A stretch of DNA of 16,747 bases from Tetrahymena elliotti 4EA (lineage: Eukaryota; Ciliophora; Oligohymenophorea; Hymenostomatida; Tetrahymenidae): contig JH720324.1 in NCBI GenBank assembly GCA_000231825.2, positions 357,403 to 374,149 of the forward strand. Direction: 5' to 3'. The stretch's first letter is position 1; each line of letters opens with the position of its first letter. Shown piece after piece: positions 1 to 9,310 of this stretch. A model generated the notes under the pieces. The model made no database searches. It had not been told where the DNA came from and saw nothing but the letters and a program-made list of their open reading frames with translations. The position numbers and the translations under genes were made by a program.

Positions 1-297
1 CTGTTGCAAACTTGATAACAAAATGAATAAATCTGATTATTTGTAATGAGATTCGGATACTACTACTGATTTCAAAAAGTCAGAAAGAACCAAATATTTT
101 TAATTAAAAAATTCAAAATCAAAGTAAGGTAGATAGAAGCATTAAATTTGAAATACATTTTTTAATTATTTGAAACACTCTCTATTTAATATGCTCAAGT
201 TTTTTTTGTAAATATGTAAATCTTAATGATAATTAATTTATTTGAAATTAAAACTTGGTCTTGTTAGAATTTAATAGAAAAAAATTTAACTAAAAAA
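1..297. other. non-coding AT-rich left edge and 5' flank of the first LRR-like gene
   Basis: I see no protein pattern or RNA gene here. Only the last 68 bases (230-297) carry recognisable structure: they match the 5' flank of the paralogue at 11421. No telomeric GGGGTT repeat is present, so this is not a chromosome end. Confidence 0.5.
230..297 (+). repeat. duplicated 5' flank, copy 1 (upstream of the 298 gene)
   Basis: This segment aligns almost base for base with 11353-11420, differing by a few substitutions and two single-base indels. Both copies end at the ATG of an LRR-like paralogue, so the duplication carried the 5' UTR and probably the promoter as well as the coding region. Confidence 0.8.
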
Positions 298-1325
298 ATG
301 AGCAAAAAAAATAAAATCTGTTTAAAAATTAAAAATATTGAGACTTTAAAAAAATTAATGAAAAAGAAGCATAACTTGTTATAAGGATTACTTTAAACTG
401 TTAAGATTATTAAATAGAAAAAGTAGATTTTTCTGTATATTGCAATTCATTTTCTAGATTTACTAGCTAATAGAAGTTTTGTATAATATATAGAGATAAT
501 GAAGCTTTGAAATAAATTAAAGGATTAGATTAATTGTTAAAACAAATCGAAAATCTCAACTCATTAAAATTATTGTTTAGATATTGTAAGAATATAGAAA
601 AAGACTCATTGGATCATATCTTTGAAAGCCTTTAATAATTGCAAAATCTAAATAAATTACATTTTGATTTTTATTATTGTAAATAATTACTCAACGAACA
701 TATATCGTAAGTGAGTTAGATAGTTTCTAAAAATCTAAGTCTGAAAAAGTTAAAAATTGATTTGGGATGGAATTAATATTTAAGGCAATAGGCTGTCAAT
801 TACATAAGCAACTGTTTAAAAGATTAATTAAACTTAAAAGTTTTATTATTGTCCTTTCATTATTTAAATCGAATAGAATCAATGGAAAGTTTAAATAAAA
901 TTATTAGAAATTTAGTTAATTTAGAAGATTTAAATGTTACCTTAGGAGGTTTTGAAAATATTAAAAAATATGAGATTAATTAGTTATTTTCATCTATTAA
1001 ATAGTTGAATAAATTAAAAATTTTGAATTTAGATGTATTTTAATGTGATGTAGATGATGAATCTGTTGCAATTTTGGGTTCCTCTTTGTAAAATTGCTAA
1101 TCTCTAAGCAAATTTTTTTTTGAAACAAATACTAATTCAAATATTTAATAATTTGGATAAGATATATCTAAGCTATCAAAAATTTCAGAGTTATATTTAA
1201 ATTTTGATTATTCATAAAATTTAAAATTTGGGCCTTTTGGAACCTATAAGGAAGATATAAATAGCCTTGAAAAGCTAACTGTCAATTTGAAATATTGCTA
1301 TTCAATTTCAAAAGAAAATCTTTGA
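298..1325 (+). pseudogene. LRR-like family gene, frameshifted and 3'-truncated
   Basis: This gene belongs to the same leucine-rich family as the genes at 11421, 13056 and 15001. It starts MSKKNKICLKIKNIE. A one-base loss near 341-345, compared with the 11421 paralogue, moves the reading into another frame, which then stays open to TGA at 1323. That second frame shows repeated L-x-x-L-x-L units, the stretch LGGFENIKK, a cysteine-rich LRR segment near 1081 and the family GPFG motif at 1230. About 140 codons of the paralogue's C-terminal part are missing, and sequence after 1325 no longer aligns. The function of the family is unknown. An assembly indel could explain the frameshift but not the missing 3' end, so I call it a pseudogene. 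Confidence 0.75.
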
Positions 1326-1566
1326 TTTATTGAGAGGTATTGAAAATTTCAAATATTTCATTCATACTTTGATGAATATTAATAAAAAGAATATAAGATA
1401 TTTATTTTTATCAACTATCTCTTTTCTTCCCCTCTAAATTTATAATTATCAATTGTTAGGATTTCAATTAAAAAATATAAATAGCAATGATTTATGTAAA
1501 AGTAGATAGTACGAATAAATCTTTTATTTGATATTTGTAAAAAAGGAATTAACTCAAAATTAAAAT

Positions 1567-2003
1567 ATGTAAATGAAAAATCAAAATTGTCTCTTGTTTT
1601 CAAATCTTGAAGATTTAAATAAAAATCTGACAGAAGAAGATTACTTAGCTAAAAAAATAAAATTGTTGAAATTTTATATTCATTTTCTTAATATTTGAAT
1701 TAGTTTGTAAATTTATAAGTTCTTGAATTAAACTTTGAGTTCGAATTTAAATGAAGAATTAAAGTTATCAATATCTAGCTTAAATAGACTTTTGCACTCA
1801 AGTTACTTAATTTATCCAAAATTACAGAACAAAGTTTTAAAAACATTGTTTGCACTTTAAAGTAAGGAAATAGGTTATTAATTCAAGTAAAAATAACTCT
1901 TCCTTTCGAAAATTCTAATCCCTTAAAAAATGAAATATTAGAAAGATAAATTAAAAATTAGTTATATAAAATTAAATATTTAGTTTTACTAAATTATGGG
2001 TGA
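1567..2003 (+). pseudogene. deleted and frameshifted fragment of the LRR-like family
   Basis: The start MQMKNQNCLLFSNLEDLN resembles the family N-terminus (compare MEEKNNDCLKISNIEDLN at 15001), but this frame hits TGA at 1696. A following piece reads QFVNLQVLELNFEFEFK, an LRR-like unit, and stops at another TGA. The last piece ends IKYLVLLNYG before TGA at 2001, matching the family C-terminal signature K-x-K-Y-L-V. The copy therefore keeps both ends of the family protein but has lost most of the middle and carries at least two breaks. It is under a third of the length of the intact 1380-nt genes. I see no sign that it is expressed. Confidence 0.6.
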
Positions 2004-2034
2004 TTATATAAATAATTAATTTTTATTATTGAAA

Positions 2035-2500
2035 TCAACTTGTGATCATAAAATTTTTAGTTTTAAAGGTTGATGAGTGAAAACTCAATTTTAAACCATC
2101 TGATAGCTATTTTTTAGCAGCTTTAGCCTTTCTTCTACCTTCTGAGAATCCTCTAAAAGCATTTATAGATGAGTTTCCTTCTTAGGTATTAATCTACCTA
2201 TTTATTATTCTTCTAAGTAAGACAAAGTTGAAACTTATACAGAAGTATTTTCGATATATTTTTGATACACTCTATCTGGTATTACTTTTTTGCTCTAAAT
2301 TATTAAATTAACAATATTACACTTCCAAAGAAAAGAAATCTAGATACACTAATAAGAGATCAGAGAAAATTAGTGTTTGCACTGCTTTATAAATTAGAAA
2401 AAATATGGAAGAAAAAGCTATAAGCTGGTCCAGCTAGTTCAACAATCAGATACCATAAAATAGACCATCATTACATTAGAAAGAGATATAAATTAGCTCC
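2035..2500 (-). pseudogene. remnant of a probable multi-pass membrane protein gene
   Basis: Read on the minus strand, the sequence gives hydrophobic stretches (WYLIVELAGPAYSFFF, then RFLFFGSVILLI), followed by a polar part (VIPDRVYQKYIENTSVQVS, then LSYLEEQQIGRLIPKK). A basic tail follows, INAFRGFSEGRRKAKAAKK, ending at TGA (2035-2037). These pieces lie in different frames, with in-frame TGA codons and a one-base shift near 2180, so the gene is broken or has introns I cannot place. The E-x-x-x-P stretch followed by R-F-x-F-G is faintly like TLC/TLCD membrane proteins, but that is only a guess. It lies head-to-head with the transposase relic and could instead be part of the same element. Confidence 0.35.
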
Positions 2501-2701
2501 GATCATAGATTTTAAATCATGAAAACCAAATAAAATCTTTATAAGATAAAATAGAGTTACTAAGAATAAAATAGAATTAAGTAAAAAAAATGGAAAAGAT
2601 ATTCTTATGACGAAGGATAAGAAATAAATGGAGCTGTTACTCTCTATTTTAAAGATAAAAAATAAAGGAAAAGGATTAAATAATAAAGGATAAATTAGAC
2701 A

Positions 2702-3523
2702 AAAAAGAAGAATATACAATAAAAAAGAAAAGAAAACTATTGTTAAAGGACTTTAAAATTATGGTTTAAAAGAACTAAGTGACAAACCTCCATAAAAATT
2801 AGATTATTTAGTGAAATAAAAATGGCTGTGTTAATAAATCTCCCATAGGTTGACCTATACCTTCCTAAAAGTTAGAATAATATCTCATTGAATTTGTAAG
2901 AACTTAGTGAAACTTATAATCAGAAAATATTTTTTAAAAATTGCTTAGGTGTAGGTAAAAAAATTGAGTTTAGATTTAGAAATAAGCAGTGGTTTCTAAC
3001 TAAATTTCTGAAGAGAAATAAAATAGTCTTAAGAGTAATAAATTCTAAAAAGAAAATATTAATAGAAATAAGTATTATTAACAGATATATACATTAATTC
3101 TAAGAAAAACTAAACTCAGGAATCTATGATTTAAATTAGGTAATCAATTTTGATGAAACTAGCCTATTTAAACAAGAAACTGGAAATTCTACTTTAGCAG
3201 AGCAAGAAGAAAAGCATATAGTGTTAAAATATTTCACTACAGAAACAAAAGCTTATACTATAGCATTAGGTATTTCTTATGCAGGAACAAAGCTGAGGTA
3301 AGTTATTTTCAGGCCTTTTAAGTGCATTACAAACTATTTAAAACAGAGATTCCTAAAAATATTCTAATATTTGTATAGGGAATAAGGTTCATATTTTTCT
3401 AAAGATTTGTTTAAATAATGGATTAATTAAGTTTTAAAAGACCGCTCATAATGAATCGAGAAAGATAAGAAAGGAATTTTACTTCAGGATAACTTTATTG
3501 CTAGCTTCAGAATATTTTTTTGA
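2702..3523 (+). mobile_element. Tc5/pogo-like DDE transposase relic
   Basis: The pieces fall in the order expected of a Tc5/pogo transposase (HTH plus DDE_1). A lysine-rich N-terminal part lies near 2702-2850 in one frame. From 2854 a second frame has PIPSQKLEQYLIEFV, and from 2888 a third reads FRFRNKQWFLTKFLKRNKI, which resembles a CENP-B/Tc5 DNA-binding helix. The catalytic core follows: NFDETSLF with the first Asp at 3152, then SYFSKDLFKQWINQVLKD. An in-frame TGA at 3452 interrupts the protein, and the same frame resumes with GILLQDNFIASF, holding the second Asp at 3488. It ends at TGA 3521, and no third acidic residue is visible. The element is inactive: two frameshifts, one internal stop and a missing C-terminus. 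I could not identify terminal inverted repeats. Confidence 0.75.
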
Positions 3524-3586
3524 TAGTTAAGCAAATAAAAATTTTTATTGATAATTTTTAGTGTATTTTGCTAATTAAAATAATTT

Positions 3587-3657
3587 GAATAAAAAATAAT
3601 AAGGAGGGTATTAAATTTAATTTACTTAGGAAATAGATGAAATGAAAAAGTTTATTA
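3587..3657. repeat. 71-bp dispersed repeat, copy 1
   Basis: This segment is nearly identical to 9198-9268, in the same orientation; the core reads AAGGAGGGTATTAAATTTAA. This copy begins about 60 bases after the end of the Tc5/pogo transposase relic. It is non-coding as far as I can tell. Confidence 0.8.
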
Positions 3658-3908
3658 ATATAAAAATAAAATAAATTTTCAATACACTTAACTGAAAGTT
3701 ATTAGTTATTTTTCATGAAATTCTAATATTAGTTAATTTTAGTTAGAAAATTATCAAAGGAATTTAAGTTAAAGATTATAAAAAGTATCTCTATTCTATT
3801 AAAAAAATTACAAAAATAAAATTGAAATTATTAAATGATTTGAATATGATTTTTATAAAGTAAGTAAGGAAAATTTTTTTATTAATTCTAACTAATTAAA
3901 TTAATTTT
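3658..3908 (+). repeat. 5' flank of a 5S gene, duplicated near 16490-16662
   Basis: Blocks around 3660-3740 and 3805-3908 align with 16490-16570 and 16580-16662, ahead of the right-edge 5S gene. This copy has roughly 70 extra bases between the two blocks. The element AATTAATTTT directly precedes the 5S start at 3909, as it does for three other copies in the window. Confidence 0.65.
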
Positions 3909-4025
3909 GTTGTTGGTTATACTAAGGTGAAACGCCGGATACCATTCAAACTCCAAAATTAAGCGCTTTAAGGCTGGGTTAGTACTAAAGTGGGGGACCT
4001 CTTGGGAAGTCCTGTGTTGACAACC
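3909..4025 (+). pseudogene. degenerate 5S rRNA gene
   Basis: The full length of a 5S gene is recognisable against the intact copies at 10862 and 11113, but there are over a dozen changes and two single-base losses (in the AAAACACC and CCCAG regions). Most substitutions are C-to-T or G-to-A. The internal control region around AAGTTAAGCGCC is altered (AAATTAAGCGCT). The terminal helix still pairs (GTTGTT with GACAAC, using a wobble). It is probably a pseudogene, though a divergent expressed variant cannot be excluded from sequence alone. The 3' end is followed by a T run at 4027-4033. Confidence 0.8.
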
Positions 4026-4595
4026 ATTTTTTTAAATTTAAAATAAAATGAATTTACATATTAAGCAAATTAATTTTTAAACTTATCATTCAAATTATTC
4101 AAATTGCATAAGAATATTTTATTTTATTTTTCATATATAGGAATTTGCTATGAGAAGATGAAAATAAAATGTATGAAAGAATTTCTTATTAAATTTAAAA
4201 AAAAAGAGCTGAAAATATTTTTAAAATTTTATAAAATTATATATTTGATAATATCATATCTTTTCTCAGAAAATTTAATATTTTATTTCACAAATAATTA
4301 TTTCTAATCATAGATATTCAAATTTTATTAAAGGTTTTATTAAAGAGGAAAGAAATGTTGGTTATATAATTTATAATATTGTTACACTATTTATTAAATA
4401 TGCAAAAATTGTAAAAAGAAAAATAGAGTTAATTGTGATAAAAAAATTATGAAAAAAACAGATCTTTTGAAAAAGAAAATCGTATTTGTAAATATTTAAA
4501 TAAAACAAGAATTATAAAAAATATACTTTTACAATATTATCATAAGTATTCAATTATTTTACGAAATAAAATTTCAATCAATTTTTGACTTAAAC
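4026..4595. other. intergenic, no supported gene
   Basis: Very AT-rich. A plus-strand frame opening at 4104 stays open for a long way under the ciliate code, but its composition is only what AT-rich DNA gives (Lys, Ile, Phe, Asn), with no repeat, motif or membrane pattern. I see no RNA gene. Confidence 0.5.
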
Positions 4596-6918
4596 TCATT
4601 GTAATAATGCTATTTTCTAAACCAATCTTTATAATTTGTTGATAGAGTTAATAATCTTTTATTAGTATCTTTAATCTATTTCATAGCCACTAAGTTTTGT
4701 TAATAAATTAAAATAAAAATTCCTTTAAAAATGTAAATTTACCTGAGATCGATATTTAGATGGTTAGTATACTTTTCTAAAGAGAGTCCTAAAATTTGTA
4801 TTTCATGATTATCAAATCTTCTCTAACTATAACAGTCTTTACTTTTTTTAAGTTGTTTTAAATGATTATAAAGTAAAATAAATTGAAAATAAGTAAGAAA
4901 ACATTTTAAAAAAAATAAATCTTTAAATTTCCATAATAGATATTAAAATTTGAAAGCTATTAAAACTATTTTTTAAAAAAAACTAATTTGGAAAAGAAAT
5001 TCAATTTTAATTTAAGAAAATGTCTTAAGATTGCTTATATTTATAAACTAAAAATATTTGAAAATTTTGATTTGATTTAGAAAAGATTTATTGAGTATAT
5101 ACTGTGCTTTAAAAGTTAAAAAAATAAAATACCTTAAATTTAGATTCAATGATCTTAGATTATTAAGGTTTTGGAAATTTAAAATTAGCTTTGAAATACC
5201 TTTTCCTCCAAATTTATTCCATCTTTTTTGAACAGTAATATTTGTACTTAAAAATAAACATGAAAAAAGAAAAATAGAAATTATTAATTAATACTCGAGA
5301 TTTAACAAAAGATTTTAAAGATTCACACAATTTGATAAAGCAAAACCAATATCTTAAATGCCTCTATCACCAATATCATTATACCTTTTTTAAGAAAATA
5401 ATTATTTTTTTAAGTTAAAAATAGAATAAATCTAAAATAGACTAGCAGATGAAAAAAATAAAATAATTAATTTACCCTAAGTCAAGATACAAAGATTTAA
5501 GATTGACAAATTTAGATATTTCTGAACATAAAGCCAAAGTTATTTCTTACCCAAGAATCCTTTATCGAAATTTGAATTAATTTTTATTTTAAAGATTTTT
5601 TACAAATAAATGCTTATGATCGATTTTAAATCATTCAAAAAGAAAAAATTAACTTCTTTATGAAAAAAGGATTAAAAAAAAATTATGAATAATTAAATCT
5701 AAAAACAAAATATAAATAAATTAAAAATGTAACATTTTTATTTACTTAAAGCTTAAATATAAGTTTTCCAGCAATGTAGAATTTTTAATACTTGAGATTA
5801 AACTTAGAGGTTTAGCATATTCATTATATGACTCACTATTTAATTTGAAATTTATTTTAAAAGAATTATTCCTTTTTATTAATTTATTTGTTACATTTGA
5901 ACTTTCAAAAATTTAAAGATTCAAACAATCCTTTTAGCATTCCCTAAGATTTGCATCTTTATTTCACTTAAACCAATTTCACTAGAATTAAATTAATTAT
6001 TGATCATTAAATAAAACTTAATCAATTTATTTTAATTACTGTTAACCTAATTAATTTAAGTGTCAAATTTTATAGATTTTTACATCCAATAAAACCTTAA
6101 CCTAAGATATTTAGATCTTCTTCACTAAGTTGACCTTACTATTTACTTTATTGAAGATAAAGTATTAAGAAAACTCTTTTTAAGAAATAAAATATATTTC
6201 TAAATAAGTAAGCATTACACTAAATCTAGTTCTAAAACTTAAAGTTATGTGCATTTTACCAATGCTGAACTTAACATCTTTATTCCTTTTGTTTGTAGTT
6301 TATTTGAACTTTTTAAATTTAAAAATATTTGTTAGTGAATTTATTTATTTTTAGAATAAAAAATGAGGGAATTTATCATTTAAATGCTAAATTATTTCAC
6401 TAATAAGTGTACTTTTTGATCTTGAAAAAATTAAATGGTTTCACAAAAAAATTATTTTAATGATTTTATTTATGTCCCTTTTGAGAAAGAAAAATAAAAT
6501 TCATAAAAAATCAGATTACCTCAAATTAAGATTTAAAATTTAAAGCTAATGACAGTTTCCAAAAGCAGATTCTAATCCCACTAAATCTTTATCACGTATG
6601 TCATAAAATCTTTTATTATTCATTCAAAATTCTTAAAACTGAGAAAATAAAAAAAAAATAAATATGAAACTCTATTTCAAAATAATTTATTTTTTTGTTA
6701 TGAAAATTTAGAAGATATTTCTTTAAATAAAAAAATAGAAGAAAAGAAACATATTAATTTATGAATAAATTTTATAACACACCCAAGAAGAAGAAGATTT
6801 TTATGAGAAGATAATTCAGAGTTATAAAATTTTTTTTTAAAAATTAATTTTACTGTGTACTCAATGAAAAAGAAATATTTACATCTTCTAGTGTTCTAAA
6901 CTTTACTTGTTCTATCAT
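4596..6918 (-). CDS. RNI-type leucine-rich-repeat protein, multi-exon
   Basis: This gene is read on the minus strand. Exons I can support: 6918-6854 (ATG, start MIEQVKFRTLEDVNISFSLS), 6609-6520, 6308-6219, 6145-6047, 5835-5746, 5559-5476, 5384-5295, 5222-5133, 4817-4743 and 4689-4596 (TGA at 4598-4596). Together they give 867 nt, a 288-aa protein. Each internal exon is 75-99 nt, is bounded by GT...AG and splits a codon after its second base. Most encode one RNI-like repeat, for example NDIGDRGIQDIGFALSNC followed by VNLQNLLLNL. The C-terminus is INKLQRLVQKIALLQ. There is no signal peptide or membrane segment. Such repeats form a curved protein-binding surface; the partner is unknown. Decayed exon-like pieces lie in the long introns: 5981-5895 carries a frameshift, and one near 6430 is weaker. 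The first intron (244 nt) is the least certain part, and the gene may itself be decaying. Confidence 0.6.
5895..5981 (-). pseudogene. decayed LRR exon inside the minus-strand gene
   Basis: After the acceptor TTCTAG the reading gives SEIGLSEIKMQILGNA, a good repeat start. A one-base loss then moves the second half, DCLNLQIFE, into another frame, and the original frame meets TGA. The donor site is also out of phase. If this exon is skipped, the flanking exons (ending 6047 and starting 5835) still join in frame. Confidence 0.55.
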
Positions 6919-7339
6919 TTTTCTTTTTTAAATTTTGTTTGATTGCACTAAAAGTTCTACTTAAACAATAAAATGTTCAATAAAAGTGTTAGTCTTTAGA
7001 TTTGATAAAAATAATATAAGAATAAAAGATATAATCTTGGCTAATCTAATAATCTTTGAGATAGATAGATTTTGAAATATGTTTACAGATTATCTATTCT
7101 ATTTTAATGAATTTAGATTCAAATAAGAAATTATGAATAGGGAGATGGTAATTGTATCAAAAAACAAATTCTTATCAAATACGAAAAGTAAATAAATCAA
7201 AAAATTTCTATAAAAAGAGTAATCTAAAAATCTAGCTTAAAAAATAGATTGATATTTATCAGGTAAATAATTATTTGTCATTTAAATTAAATACTTCATT
7301 AAAGATTAATAAATTGGATTGAATTATTAAAGATAATTA
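6919..7339. other. divergent intergenic region between the LRR gene and the P450
   Basis: These 421 bases separate two start codons that point away from each other, so the region should hold both promoters. I recognise no specific element, only AT-rich sequence with short GATAGATAGATT-type stretches near 7060. Confidence 0.5.
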
Positions 7340-8960
7340 ATGATTATAGAAATAATAATCATCATCTTATTTATCCTACTGATTCTTTTTACTAAGCTTC
7401 ATGTAATCCCAATAATAAGAATCATGCTACTAAAGAGGAAGTACCCTAATCAAGTTGAATCAATTATTCATTTTGGTCCTAGTTTGATTAGGGAAGAGAA
7501 ATTTAATCTGAGGGATTATAGTGATAACTTATACACTTTCAGAAACTTTTACAAAAAAAATCCAGATGTCAAGTTAATTGTTTACAAAAATGCTAAGGGA
7601 TAGGTGGGATATACCTTTGTAGATCCTGAACACATTAAACAAGTACATTAGAACCCAGAAGTATTCTAAAAGTAGTAGCAAAATCCTATAATAAAATATC
7701 TATTTTAAGAATCTCTACTCTTTAAAACAGGAAAAGAATGGTAGCGTTAAAGATAGTTTTTGGGAAAGTCATTTCATTTTGAAGAAATAAAAAACTATTT
7801 AAGTGACATAAAATAAGTGACTAAAGAGGAATGTTAGAAAGTGAAAAAGTAGCTTGAATCTCAATCAGATAGTTAAATAGAAGCTGTCAAAACTTGTTAA
7901 AATATTACTTAAGAAGTTGTCTTTAGAGTATTTTTTGGTTCTACAAACTTAAAAGTTATTAAGCCTGATGGTTAGCAAATTCCTATTGCTAATGAAATGA
8001 TTAACTCAATTGAAAGCTTTTTTCTTCTATATAGATAAAATTATTTTTTGTTTGCAAAGTTTTTAATTTTAGGTAAAAATATACTCGAAGTGTTTCCTAC
8101 TAAAAAAGAAATGGCTGTAAAATAGAGATTTGAAGATCTTAAATTAACTTGCAAATAAATTATTGATGAAAGAAAAGAATAACTGACCAAAGACCCTACT
8201 TAATATAAATATAACTTTTTAGATTAATATCTAAAAGAGGTTCTTATAAACAACAATAAAAGTATTACAGATAATGAAATAATTCAAAATTCTCTCAGTT
8301 TATTCTTTGCAGGTACAGATACAACTGGAAATTTATCTGCTAGTGCCTTGTATTATTTGTCTCTCAATCCCTAAATATAAACATAAGTAAGAGAAGAAAT
8401 TCTTAAAGTTCTCTCATAAAAGAATTAAAAGGGAAGCCAAGAAGAACAGTTTGATTCTTTGAGTTTATAAGATTTGTCAAGTATGAACTTTCTCAACTCA
8501 GTCTTGAAAGAAACACTCAGATTGATGCCACCTGCTCCAAATTCTCTTGCTAGAATTTGTGTTTAAGATATCTAGATTGGAAAATTTTTTGTCAAAAAAG
8601 GAACTCCTGTTGCTACTCATTTTATATCTAGTTAAATGAATCCTAAACTATATCCAAATCCTGAAAAATTTGATCCAAGCAGATGGATGAACTAACAAGA
8701 GTACATTATTTATTTTATTGCTTTAACTTATCCATTTATTTTTATTTAGGTTAAATTCAATCAATTTCACACCTTTTTCTTTGGGGCCAAGAAACTGCAT
8801 AGGGCAACATCTAGCTATGATAGAAGCAAAATGCATTCTTTCTTACATTCTAATTAACTATGATATATTGCCAAATCATAACTAAAAAGTTTAATTTAAA
8901 AGTAAATTCGTGTATGGAATTTTTCCAGATAATTTTATTCATTTTTAGGTTAGAAAATGA
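7340..8960 (+). CDS. cytochrome P450 monooxygenase
   Basis: The coding sequence is join(7340..8700, 8750..8960), 1572 nt for a 523-aa haem-thiolate monooxygenase, a normal P450 length. Residues 1-20 ([17 protein letters not shown]...) are a hydrophobic N-terminal anchor, pointing to the ER membrane. Signature motifs follow in order: W134-x-x-x-R138 in the C-helix, AGTDTT (324-329) in the I-helix for oxygen activation, ETLR (391-394) as the K-helix ExxR, FDPSRW (444-449), and the haem-binding loop [10 protein letters not shown] (463-472) with the axial Cys470. In-frame TAA and TAG encode Gln throughout, so a standard-code translation stops at residue 87. The start is the first ATG of the frame and begins the anchor directly. 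The substrate cannot be told from sequence. The gene is intact and is the most conserved protein in the window. Confidence 0.95.
8701..8749 (+). other. 49-nt spliceosomal intron in the P450 gene
   Basis: It begins GTACATTATT and ends TTTATTTAG. It splits codon 454 after its second base. Removing it joins RWMNQQE to [13 protein letters not shown] and restores the haem-binding motif in frame. Left in, the motif is lost to a frame change, which fixes both splice sites. Confidence 0.92.
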
Positions 8961-9300
8961 AATTCACTTTAAATGGTATTTGAAATTTAAAAATTAGTAT
9001 TTCAAAAAATATTAAAAATGTATTTATGTTTAAAAAATATTTGTAAACATTAATTTAAATTTATCAAAATTAAAATATATTTTCTACAAAAAATAAAAAG
9101 TTTTAAAAAATGAAAAGATAAGAATTTAAAATAGTTTCTAAAATTTACCCCTCGACACTGAAAATCTCGTCTATCAGCACTTTAAATTAAAAAATATGAA
9201 TAAAAAAGAATAAGGAGGGTATTAAATTTAATTTATTTAGGAAATACTTGAAATGAAAATGCTTATTTACAAAATTTCACTTTTTTTAAATTAAATTTTT
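8961..9300. other. intergenic between the P450 and the hAT relic
   Basis: No gene is recognised. The region holds the second copy of the 71-bp repeat (9198-9268) and a 15-bp tandem duplication (9281-9310). A less AT-rich patch at 9149-9180 (CCCCTCGACACTG...) has no match I can name. Confidence 0.5.
9198..9268. repeat. 71-bp dispersed repeat, copy 2
   Basis: Nearly identical to 3587-3657 in the same orientation. This copy lies about 30 bases before the readable start of the hAT relic. Flanking sequences of the two copies do not match, so the repeat is a discrete unit. Confidence 0.8.
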
Positions 9301-9310
9301 TTAAATTAAA
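9281..9310. repeat. 15-bp perfect tandem duplication
   Basis: TTTTTTTAAATTAAA occurs twice head to tail (9281-9295 and 9296-9310). In DNA this AT-rich it may be simple slippage. Confidence 0.7.

Noticed and set aside
1415..1603. Minus-strand 62-aa frame
   Set aside because: It overlaps the plus-strand LRR-like fragments and has only AT-driven composition.
2471..2719. Minus-strand hydrophobic 82-aa frame
   Set aside because: Largely the complement of the lysine-rich plus-strand N-terminal part of the transposase relic, which gives Phe/Leu/Ile automatically. It could extend the membrane-protein remnant, but I could not show this.
4104..4307. Plus-strand open frame of 67 codons that stays open much longer under the ciliate code
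   Set aside because: Only TGA stops translation, so long frames are expected by chance. The product is low-complexity Lys/Ile/Phe/Asn with no motif or family resemblance.
4618..4630. TAAACCAATCTTT, resembling the Tetrahymena chromosome breakage sequence TAAACCAACCTCTTT
   Set aside because: It lacks two bases of the 15-bp core, lies inside a coding exon, and no telomere-like sequence is nearby.
9149..9180. Less AT-rich patch containing TCGACACTG, the reverse complement of the 5S 3' end CAGTGTCGA
   Set aside because: Only nine bases match and the rest of a 5S gene is absent on either strand, so a 5S remnant is not supported.
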